Positions 1-5,501 of a stretch of DNA of 9,312 nucleotides are shown in pieces. Position 1 is the first letter of the stretch; every line of letters starts with the position of its first letter. Source of the DNA: Candidatus Nitrosopolaris rasttigaisensis (lineage in GTDB: Archaea > Thermoproteota > Nitrososphaeria > Nitrososphaerales > Nitrososphaeraceae); the NCBI GenBank assembly GCA_933226995.1, contig CAKOFP010000047.1:1-9312 (forward strand), given 5' to 3'. Both the position numbers and the translations under genes were made by a program. A model generated the notes under the pieces. It made no database searches and had not been told where the DNA came from. It worked only from the letters and a program-made list of their open reading frames with translations.

Positions 1-72
1 CGTCGTTACGGAATAATTAGTAGTGCACATGGATTTTCGTTGAAGGTTAAGACACGGTCTGATACCAAATGA
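1..72 (+). CDS. Possible C-terminal end of a truncated gene
   Basis: Frame +1 is open from the first base to a TGA at 70-72. It gives 23 codons ending in ...GFSLKVKTRSDTK. The other two plus frames stop within the first 20 bases. The composition is ordinary for a protein C-terminus, but the piece is too short to assign to a family. It would be convergent with trm1, which ends at 113 on the other strand. The intervening 40 bases show no clear terminator. It may equally be chance. Confidence 0.3.
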   Translation, partial: RRYGIISSAHGFSLKVKTRSDTK

Positions 73-112
73 AGTTGCAATAAAGAAGATCAACTCAATA
101 TCTGTAATTGAT

Positions 113-1288
113 TTACTTAAGAAGGTTCAGTATCTGATCTATCCGTGCATCGGTCTTAAAACCGTTAGGATCTAAACTTGTTCTAGAGGCTCTGTAACCA
201 ATCGAGCGTAGTTGCTCAATAATCTTTTGCAATGGATTAGGATTCGTCCTTAACCTGGAGGCGATCTCATCAGAGAGGAAGTAAAATGGAATATCATCAA
301 GCTCATCGATGCATGTAAACAGAATTTTATTCAGGCTCCCCATTTGAGCAGCCACGTCGTGATCTGTGTCCAACAAATAACTCATTTTTTTAACAAAATC
401 CTTGTCGAACAATCTTGTAATCCACAAATAGCCAGCAAACCTGTAGGTGCTTCTACATAGTTCGCACGGTTCTCCTTCATTATATTCTGCAATTGCATTC
501 CTATTTCCGCACTTCATACAGTCTCGCAAGTAGCCAATGTCTTTAAAGACCGAGTTTGCTTCGCTGCGACTAACTGATACCGAAAGGTACGCTCTCAAAT
601 AATGAAGATTGGCATGGACGAATATCGGACGCACAACAAGGTCGAGTCTTGCTGCGATTAGTGCAGTTAACGATACAATTAGCCGAAGAGCGGTTTCCCG
701 TGCATAATTGTTGTTAAGTGGCTTTCCGTAGTATTTGCGCCTACAGACTTGTGGGTGTACCCCGCACAGAACAGCCGTATCTGTGGCCGTGACGGAGACC
801 ATCCCTCCTTTGTTCACTGCTCTTAGAAGGCAGTCTATATAGGCTGACGGGCTGCCGAATGGATCCAAATCTACGACCGCAAACCTCTCGTAATTTTTTG
901 AATCATGATTCGTCAGAAATCCGACCACATCCTGTGTTGTAAAAGTACACTTTTGGGTTACCAGATTTACTTGAGCAGCTTTTTTTGCTGCGTCTATTGC
1001 AACGGTGTTTATATCGTTGATATAAATTTGTTCTAGCTCTGGGACTTCAACTGCGACTCTTAATGCTCTAGCTCCAATTCCTCCAAATGGATCACCAAAA
1101 GTTTTAGGATTTTTTTTTATCCCCGGTACAAATGTCTTGTATACAAGTACAGAGATATCACGATTCAATTTAGCTGATGGGTTAAAGAAAGCGGGAGCTT
1201 TTGGCGGAACATTACCTGAAAGTGATGAGGCCGGGACCAATAGTCTCGTCTTGCCTTCAATGGTTTCTACAAACTCAGAGGAGATCAT
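113..1288 (-). CDS. trm1: tRNA (guanine(26)-N(2))-dimethyltransferase Trm1
   Basis: This is an S-adenosylmethionine-dependent enzyme that methylates N2 of G26 in tRNA to m2G and m2,2G, acting in the cytoplasm. At 391 aa it has the usual archaeal Trm1 length and appears complete. Visible family motifs, in order: FFNPSAKLNRDIS (residues 34-46); the SAM-binding motif DPFGGIGARALR (66-77); DLDPFGSP (140-147), the catalytic-type DPF motif; ATDTAVLCG (168-176); and a zinc-finger pair CMKC/CELC (C257, C260, C275, C278). A C-terminal helical domain ends with a TSLDPNGFKTDA segment typical of the family. The ATG at 1288 is favoured because a TATA-like ATAAATAA (minus strand, 1325-1318) lies about 27 nt before a start point 6-7 nt upstream of it, implying a very short leader. 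It diverges from rnhB. Confidence 0.95.
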   Translation of the reverse strand: MISSEFVETIEGKTRLLVPASSLSGNVPPKAPAFFNPSAKLNRDISVLVYKTFVPGIKKNPKTFGDPFGGIGARALRVAVEVPELEQIYINDINTVAIDAAKKAAQVNLVTQKCTFTTQDVVGFLTNHDSKNYERFAVVDLDPFGSPSAYIDCLLRAVNKGGMVSVTATDTAVLCGVHPQVCRRKYYGKPLNNNYARETALRLIVSLTALIAARLDLVVRPIFVHANLHYLRAYLSVSVSRSEANSVFKDIGYLRDCMKCGNRNAIAEYNEGEPCELCRSTYRFAGYLWITRLFDKDFVKKMSYLLDTDHDVAAQMGSLNKILFTCIDELDDIPFYFLSDEIASRLRTNPNPLQKIIEQLRSIGYRASRTSLDPNGFKTDARIDQILNLLK

Positions 1289-1334
1289 AACCGTATTGGG
1301 CCTTATTTACCATTCCGTTATTTATCAGTAATAG
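1289..1334. promoter_or_regulatory. Divergent promoter region between trm1 and rnhB
   Basis: This 46-bp spacer must carry both promoters. For trm1, ATAAATAA on the minus strand (1325-1318) is spaced for a start near 1295. For rnhB, CTTATTTA on the plus strand (1302-1309) is centred about 27 bp before 1332, which would make an rnhB transcript starting at ATG 1335 practically leaderless. Neither start has a convincing Shine-Dalgarno. The two TATA-like boxes lie 8 bp apart on opposite strands, so the two initiation complexes may exclude each other. The spacing is seen in the sequence; promoter function is inferred. Confidence 0.45.
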
Positions 1335-2072
1335 ATGCGTTTCTCCATCATAACTAATAATAACCTCCTCGATATGAAATCAGCCGGCTACAAGGATAAA
1401 TCATTATTGCAAAAAACCATGGAAAACTCACTTATAGGTGGAGTAGATGAGGCCGGACGTGGATCTGTTATTGGACCTTTGGTCGTTGCAGGTATAAGTA
1501 TCGGAAAATATGGCGTCACCCGATTGCACGAGTTGGGTATAAGAGACTCAAAGATGCTTACGCCCATGGCCCGCGAAGATTTTTTTGGAAATATCGTAGG
1601 ATTGGCAAACTCTCTTTGCATATCCAAATTCGAATGTCATGAAGTCGACAACTATGTCTTTTTTAACGGCCTAAACGAGCTTGAAGCAGTAGGAATGGCT
1701 GAAGTTATCAACAATATCCACGCTGACAGAATCTACGTCGATGCGTGTGATATTAACCTAGAACGCTACAAAAATTCAATAAAAAAGTACTTGTGGACTC
1801 CAAAACCAAGGATTTACTGTTTGCACCATGCAGATTGTTCAAATGTAGTTGTTTCAGCCGCATCTATCGTCGCCAAAATCATTCGTGATAATGAACTTGA
1901 ACGAATTCGTAAGATTTATCATGACATAGGAAGCGGTTACCCCTCAGACAAGAAAACCATGTTTTTCATCAAAAAATGGGTTACCCGATACAAGTCTGCG
2001 CCCCATTTTGCCAGAAAATCGTGGAGACCTTTAAGAATTATGCTTGAAAGCGAGAGCGCATCTGCCTATTGA
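1335..2072 (+). CDS. rnhB: Ribonuclease HII
   Basis: Endonuclease that cuts the RNA strand of RNA-DNA hybrids and removes misincorporated ribonucleotides and primers. The signature GGVDEAGRG is at residues 35-43, followed by VIGPLVVAG, LGIRDSK (67-73), YVDACD (134-139), SAASIVAK (174-181) and GSGYPSD (199-205). The four expected acidic metal ligands are present as D38, E39, D136 and D185. GRGS replaces the commoner GRGP. The reading frame gives 245 aa, with 34 low-complexity residues before the signature. Archaeal homologues usually begin within about ten residues of it, so ATG 1419 (217 aa) may be the real start; ATG 1374 is a third option. The outer ATG at 1335 is listed because it fits a leaderless TATA spacing. 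The 3' end overlaps the fibrillarin gene tail to tail. Confidence 0.93.
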   Translation: MRFSIITNNNLLDMKSAGYKDKSLLQKTMENSLIGGVDEAGRGSVIGPLVVAGISIGKYGVTRLHELGIRDSKMLTPMAREDFFGNIVGLANSLCISKFECHEVDNYVFFNGLNELEAVGMAEVINNIHADRIYVDACDINLERYKNSIKKYLWTPKPRIYCLHHADCSNVVVSAASIVAKIIRDNELERIRKIYHDIGSGYPSDKKTMFFIKKWVTRYKSAPHFARKSWRPLRIMLESESASAY

Positions 2073-2749
2073 GGTTGATAAATTGCACGTATTAATGCAT
2101 GGTCTTTATCAAAAGGTTCTAAATCTATAATTTGCTTAATACTGAACCTGTTATTTTGCAGTTTCTTTGCCTCTTGAGCAATAACAGTCTTGGGATTCAG
2201 AAGTACATTGATACTCCTAGTTTTGACCACCAATAGCAATACACCGTTAGGTTTGAGGTAAACCACACAATTCGCCATCGCAATTTCAGTTTGGTCAGGC
2301 TGGGCGATATCACAGTACATTACGTCGACTCTCCCGAAAACAGAAAAATAAGATCTAGGCTTCCGGGCATCCTCAAGTATGGGCACAATATTCTCTCGCT
2401 TAGAAGCTAGATTTTCTAAAAGCTCTCGCCCAACTCTTGAAGACGATTCTACTGCAAAGATTATGCCATTAATTCCAATAATATCGGAGATATGGCTTAC
2501 AGTTGTGCCGGTCGAGGCGCCTATGTACAATACTTTGCTTTTATTCATGACCGGAAGGTCAGTGAGCCCATTTTGTAATGCTCCTGCAAGTTTACTCCGG
2601 AATGGGTCCCAGACTCGATATTCCTCTCCGTCGTATTTGACCAGCTTCTCACCGTAAACGTCAATACCTTTGACTAAATTCAAAGTCGCAATTTGCTTTT
2701 CGCCGTGGATAGTTATCCAAGCAACCGAGTCAAGATTGGATTCGATCAA
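2066..2749 (-). CDS. flpA: Fibrillarin-like rRNA/tRNA 2'-O-methyltransferase
   Basis: Catalytic subunit of archaeal box C/D sRNPs, transferring methyl from S-adenosylmethionine to ribose 2'-OH of rRNA or tRNA chosen by a guide RNA, together with Nop5 and L7Ae. At 227 aa it has the usual archaeal length and lacks the eukaryotic GAR domain. Motifs: YRVWDPFRSKLAGAL (44-58), the SAM loop VLYIGASTGTTVSH (73-86), FAVESSSR (98-105), ILEDARKP (124-131), CDIAQPDQ (146-153) and VVKTRSI (174-180). K53, D147, K176 and H217 are candidates for the K-D-K-H arrangement of 2'-O-methyltransferases. The start is TTG at 2749. No ATG or GTG gives a full-length protein, and an in-frame TGA lies five codons upstream. 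A GAGG about 11-14 nt upstream is a weak ribosome site. It lies 52 bp after nop5, in the usual order. Confidence 0.96.
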   Translation of the reverse strand: MIESNLDSVAWITIHGEKQIATLNLVKGIDVYGEKLVKYDGEEYRVWDPFRSKLAGALQNGLTDLPVMNKSKVLYIGASTGTTVSHISDIIGINGIIFAVESSSRVGRELLENLASKRENIVPILEDARKPRSYFSVFGRVDVMYCDIAQPDQTEIAMANCVVYLKPNGVLLLVVKTRSINVLLNPKTVIAQEAKKLQNNRFSIKQIIDLEPFDKDHALIRAIYQPQ

Positions 2750-2776
2750 ACCTTCTAGTCCTCAATGTACTCTATT

Positions 2777-2792
2777 CCCGAGATTTCTCGGG
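2777..2792 (-). promoter_or_regulatory. Small GC-rich hairpin between nop5 and fibrillarin
   Basis: CCCGAGA (2777-2783) and TCTCGGG (2786-2792) are exact inverted copies. As RNA this folds as CCCGAG/CTCGGG with a four-base loop. On the nop5-fibrillarin transcript it begins 9 nt after the nop5 stop codon and ends 27 nt before the fibrillarin TTG. No U-tract follows on either strand, so it does not look like a classical terminator. A processing or stabilising element within the dicistronic mRNA, or attenuation of downstream expression, would fit. The structure is seen; the role is inferred. Confidence 0.5.
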
Positions 2793-2801
2793 CACACTCC
2801 A

Positions 2802-4082
2802 TTATAAGCCATGTTGAGACGTTTTCCCTTTTTTCCGCTTTGAGAACTTTTTCCTTCGAGGATTTCTATTTTTAAAACGTTTAGAGCTCTCTAAATAAGG
2901 GGGCCGACCATGCGCTTTAAATCTATCGTTTCTTTTCTTTTGCACACTAGGTTCTTTATATTTCTCTTGAATCTCAGCGATACGGAGATTCAGACGATTC
3001 GATATAGATGAATCCTTCACACCAGGGCGAAAAAGATCGATTCTTGCAGCGATTGCTAACTTTGAGGCCAATGCCCTTGCGATTTTCCCACGCTGCCATT
3101 TAGGTGCAGAATGTATCAGTGAATGTTGAAAAAGGAGCCCGTGTTTTGGCGGATTTGCTCCTGTCCGAAGCGATCTGAATAGCGCCTTCTCTGCGCCCAA
3201 TACCTGAATGGTACTAGCAGGAAGGATTGCCAATTTGTTTAAGCTTCCTGCTTTAGCGATTACTCTTGCCCCAACCGGTGCCGTCAACAACTCTTTGATG
3301 TTTGGAGCCACGCTTCCCATCATGAATTCTACGTGTTCCGCCAACGTCTTGCGCAGCGCTGATAGGGTGATTATTTGCTCTGCAAGCTTTTTTACAATTT
3401 CGAGATTTTCTGCAGTTATCTCGCCTCCTCTGCTCCTTTTACAAGCAGAAATTATTATATCCGCTTTTCTATCCTCAATGCCGACGGCGTTTAAAATTTC
3501 CTTAGACACATTTTCTCGAGATCCAGCCCTATTTACGATTTCTGCATAGGCAGTTATGCTCGTAATTAAATTGTCCAGTTCAGGGAAGTGTAAACCATAC
3601 CACTCTCGCAGCCTAGCCCCTATAGTGTTGAGGACTTGGTCAATTTCGTCAAGAGCATTAATCGCCTGAGCCACATGAAGGTCTAATTTCTGCGATTCTT
3701 CTTTTACTCTCGATGACGATATTTCAATTGCAAAATTTCTTAATTCACGTATGGTATCTCTTTCATCACGGGCAAATCCATATCTAATTAGCAGCATCTG
3801 CTTTTTGTTCTGAATTTCATCTTGTTCCTGCAGAGTCATCATGTGACTTTTAAGACCGGCGGATCTCAGAACGTCATTTACATTTGAATCATTAACAGAT
3901 ATATAATCAAAATGGGAAAGCGCCTCAATAATCTCTTCGAGTTCCATCGGAATCCTTCCTGACTTAATCGAACGGAATGATTGGGCAGGATTTGTGAATC
4001 TCTTCGAGACGATTAAATTGTTGTTCTCATCCAATGCGGCCAGACCCAATTCCAGCAGCAAAAGAGCACACTGATTTGTCAT
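2802..4082 (-). CDS. nop5: Box C/D sRNP scaffold protein Nop5 (Nop56/58 family)
   Basis: Scaffold of the box C/D RNA 2'-O-methylation complex: its N-terminal domain binds fibrillarin, a coiled coil dimerises it, and the NOP domain binds the L7Ae-guide RNA platform. From ATG 4082 the protein has 426 aa. The order is a small N-terminal domain, a long helical segment rich in E/R/L, and the NOP signature: APVGARVIAKAGSLNKLA, LPASTIQVLGAEKALFRSL, then RGKIARALASKLAIAARID. A highly basic tail (RNPRRKKFSKRKKGK) ends the protein. The frame also extends to a TTG at 4127, but ATG 4082 is preferred. It fits the N-terminal beta-strand of homologues, and a TTTTTTAATA element (4118-4109) lies about 26 nt before a start point 5 nt upstream of it. 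It is the first gene of the nop5-fibrillarin operon. Confidence 0.95.
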   Translation of the reverse strand: MTNQCALLLLELGLAALDENNNLIVSKRFTNPAQSFRSIKSGRIPMELEEIIEALSHFDYISVNDSNVNDVLRSAGLKSHMMTLQEQDEIQNKKQMLLIRYGFARDERDTIRELRNFAIEISSSRVKEESQKLDLHVAQAINALDEIDQVLNTIGARLREWYGLHFPELDNLITSITAYAEIVNRAGSRENVSKEILNAVGIEDRKADIIISACKRSRGGEITAENLEIVKKLAEQIITLSALRKTLAEHVEFMMGSVAPNIKELLTAPVGARVIAKAGSLNKLAILPASTIQVLGAEKALFRSLRTGANPPKHGLLFQHSLIHSAPKWQRGKIARALASKLAIAARIDLFRPGVKDSSISNRLNLRIAEIQEKYKEPSVQKKRNDRFKAHGRPPYLESSKRFKNRNPRRKKFSKRKKGKTSQHGL

Positions 4083-4108
4083 TCGTATAATACATTTCTG
4101 TACCTCGG

Positions 4109-4118
4109 TATTAAAAAA
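4109..4118 (-). promoter_or_regulatory. nop5: Probable TATA element of the nop5-fibrillarin operon
   Basis: TTTTTTAATA on the minus strand is centred about 26-27 nt before position 4087, which would give a 5-nt leader to ATG 4082. This is normal archaeal TBP/TFB spacing for near-leaderless transcripts. It argues against the longer TTG-initiated frame at 4127, whose start would lie upstream of this box. Inference from spacing and composition only. Confidence 0.45.
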
Positions 4119-4144
4119 GGTAGCCAAATGGTGTTAACTTATGC

Positions 4145-4180
4145 TTGAAAGCTCATGTCCACCCGGATATGAGCTTTCAG
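4145..4180 (+). repeat. Long near-perfect inverted repeat / RNA hairpin
   Basis: TGAAAGCTCAT (4146-4156) is an exact inverted copy of ATGAGCTTTCA (4169-4179). Inside it, TCC (4158-4160) pairs with GGA (4165-4167) around an ACCC loop, and G4157 faces T4168. As plus-strand RNA this is a continuous 16-bp stem with a tetraloop and only two G-U wobbles (one terminal, T4145-G4180). On the minus strand the internal pair would be a C-A mismatch, which favours a plus-strand RNA. It lies 64-65 bp upstream of the JAMM gene and 63 bp upstream of the nop5 ATG. No U-tract follows. It could be a leader hairpin, a small RNA, an operator, or a copy of a dispersed repeat. Confidence 0.6.
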
Positions 4181-4244
4181 ACTCACACAGACAGCCAATC
4201 GGATTTAGTAGTGATATGTTTGGCGACCAATCTTAAAATAAAAG

Positions 4245-4685
4245 ATGCAAACTAATTCAGTAGTATTGTTCCTATCTAAAAGCGAGAAGCCTGACCCAGT
4301 TACACGGAAGGTGACGATGACCAAACAGGTTGCTGATGGGATTATCACGTATTCCCAGTCGTGGCACCCAAACGAAGGAATTTTAATTTTGAAAGGTAGG
4401 AGCAAGAAACAACAAATCATACTTGAAGGATTAGTCATTCCTCCCTTTTCTACACACGGACCATACTATTCTGGTTTTCCCACCTATGACTTACCTTTTG
4501 ATCTCTCTTATGTAGGGACAGCGCACTCGCATCCAGGTGGTTCTAATAGACCTTCGCTCGAGGATCTGAATAATTATTATGGCATCGTATCCATTATCAT
4601 AAGTTATCCTTATGAATATAGTACAATAGGCGCATTCGATAGAAATGGAAGAGTCATGAATTTAGAGATTGTTGACGCTTTATGA
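4245..4685 (+). CDS. JAMM/MPN+ domain metalloprotease (AfJAMM-like)
   Basis: Small single-domain member of the JAB1/MPN/Mov34 zinc isopeptidase family. In archaea such proteins are known or proposed to remove ubiquitin-like modifiers (SAMPs) from proteins or to process their C-termini. The complete JAMM zinc motif is visible: E44 in HPNEG, then HSHPGGSNRPSLED (94-107) giving H94, H96, S104 and D107, an exact HxHx7Sx2D. The segments IIISYPYE (117-124) and FDRNGRVMNLEIV (131-143) match the end of the AfJAMM fold. No signal peptide or membrane segment is seen. The length of 146 aa includes about 24 residues before the core; ATG 4317 is an alternative start. It diverges from nop5. No ubiquitin-like, E1 or E2 gene is in the window, so the substrate is unknown. 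Confidence 0.85.
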   Translation: MQTNSVVLFLSKSEKPDPVTRKVTMTKQVADGIITYSQSWHPNEGILILKGRSKKQQIILEGLVIPPFSTHGPYYSGFPTYDLPFDLSYVGTAHSHPGGSNRPSLEDLNNYYGIVSIIISYPYEYSTIGAFDRNGRVMNLEIVDAL

Positions 4686-4794
4686 TCACCCTAACATCAT
4701 TCTATCTCATTGTAACAGCATTCTATTATCAGATTAAGATGTCATTGTAATATTCGTTAGTATAGTCATAAATTACTGATTATTAGTAAAGCTC
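4686..4794. other. Gene-free AT-rich spacer after the JAMM gene
   Basis: Spacer between the JAMM gene stop and the transposase relic. It contains short repeated words (TCATTGTAA at 4707-4715 and 4742-4750; CATTCTAT at 4698-4705 and 4719-4726) and a weak inverted repeat TTACT...AGTAA near 4773-4789. No convincing open frame, tRNA or terminator hairpin is visible. The short repeats are compatible with decayed non-coding DNA. Confidence 0.4.
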
Positions 4795-5440
4795 AAAGAG
4801 GGGTTTTTGGAAGTCTTGGATGGATTGCGTTGTCCTTCCTTCCACCTTTCGTAGTCCTTGCTTCTATCGTTATTCTTCAGTTTTCTCTTACTTTCCTGAT
4901 TGGAATTGATCCTATATTGTTATAGTCCCTTTTTTGTTCGTGTTTAGCATCTTTTGACGAAATACAAATTACAGATTTCCTGTCGCTCGCAGTGGCTAGG
5001 TGCTTGTTCGTGTTTCTATTATTCCCATGCCGGTAGATATGAAAGGCATGTGACAGAGTTTTATTTCTGGATGTGACTTTTCTCGGCCTTCTGATGTGTG
5101 GGGTTGCCTCAAGAACATCTTTTTCACGGCTAGGGGAACTACGACTGGGCTATCACCCTGCATGGAGTATTAATGATCATCCAACAAACAAATCAGGTAC
5201 TAATATTAATGGCGCTCTGAGCTTAATCTCTCTTCAAAGTTCACTAAGCTTTGGTGAGCATCATCTGGTCTTTAATTTTAAGTAAATCCAATCTATAATT
5301 GGTGGTACTTTCTTTAGACGAGCGGTTACCGCAAAGTACGATATGTATCATCAAAGATAACCAATTTGTGTTACTAGTTGGTATTCCATCAGTTTCAGAT
5401 AACTGGGCGCTTTTCATAATGTACTGAGTTGCTTGCATAC
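4795..5440 (-). pseudogene. Decayed DDE-type insertion-sequence transposase
   Basis: No single frame is intact, but read from 5440 down to about 4795 on the minus strand successive frames give pieces in the order of an IS5/IS1182-like DDE transposase. Around 5306-5275, a TTNYRLDLLKIK piece resembles the DYTTIxRRxxxLDIK segment. Near 5215-5170, AINIST followed after a stop by FVCWM resembles AIDSTGxKVxxxxxW, the first catalytic region. Near 5145-5100, PVVVPLAVKK resembles the following HVAVD strand. A 90-codon stop-free stretch (5149-4880) ends in GSIPIRKVREN, like the GxxPxIKVRKN block. After a frame change, SKDYERWKEG (4862-4833) resembles the DYxxWKxxxxYG block. At least three frame changes and several stops show it is inactive. 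The first-catalytic-region D now reads N in AINIST. The match is by memory of the family, not alignment. Boundaries are approximate. Confidence 0.5.
4934..5015. repeat. 12-bp direct repeat inside the transposase relic
   Basis: TTGTTCGTGTTT occurs exactly at 4934-4945 and 5004-5015, 70 bp apart. The spacing is not a multiple of three, so the copies fall in different frames of the decayed transposase. It may mark a small internal duplication during decay, or be chance. Confidence 0.4.
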
Positions 5441-5501
5441 TACCTTATAGGAGCACATTTTAGCTTCAGCGATTATATTTTAGTCTTCCAGGGCTTCGTG
5501 G
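5441..5501. other. Spacer between dppC and the transposase relic
   Basis: About 60 bp follow the dppC stop on the minus strand. I see no strong terminator hairpin or T-tract. AGTCTTCCA (5482-5490) is close to the inverse of TGGAAGTCT (4808-4816), with one mismatch, and could be worn terminal inverted repeats of the dead element. The match is too short to define its ends. Confidence 0.25.

Noticed and set aside
3208..3549. 113-codon plus-strand ORF inside nop5
   Set aside because: Antisense shadow of a strongly conserved coding region; no family features.
4312..4322. GACGATGACC as a box C element of a C/D sRNA
   Set aside because: Not a true RUGAUGA, no paired D box or C'/D' boxes, and it lies inside the JAMM coding region.
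4830..4905. Pyrimidine-rich plus-strand tract as a terminator
   Set aside because: Better explained as the complement of purine-rich Lys/Glu/Arg codons in the transposase relic; no hairpin precedes it.
5073..5285. Plus-strand 70-codon ORF
   Set aside because: It lies opposite the transposase-like minus-strand fragments, resembles no family and has no promoter signal; judged a shadow.
5244..5438. Minus-strand 64-codon ORF as an independent gene
   Set aside because: Its C-terminal part (TTNYRLDLLKIK) fits the decayed transposase, so it is treated as part of that pseudogene.
4808..5490. TGGAAGTCT / AGTCTTCCA as terminal inverted repeats of an IS
   Set aside because: Only nine bases with a mismatch, and no target-site duplication could be identified; too weak to define the element's ends.
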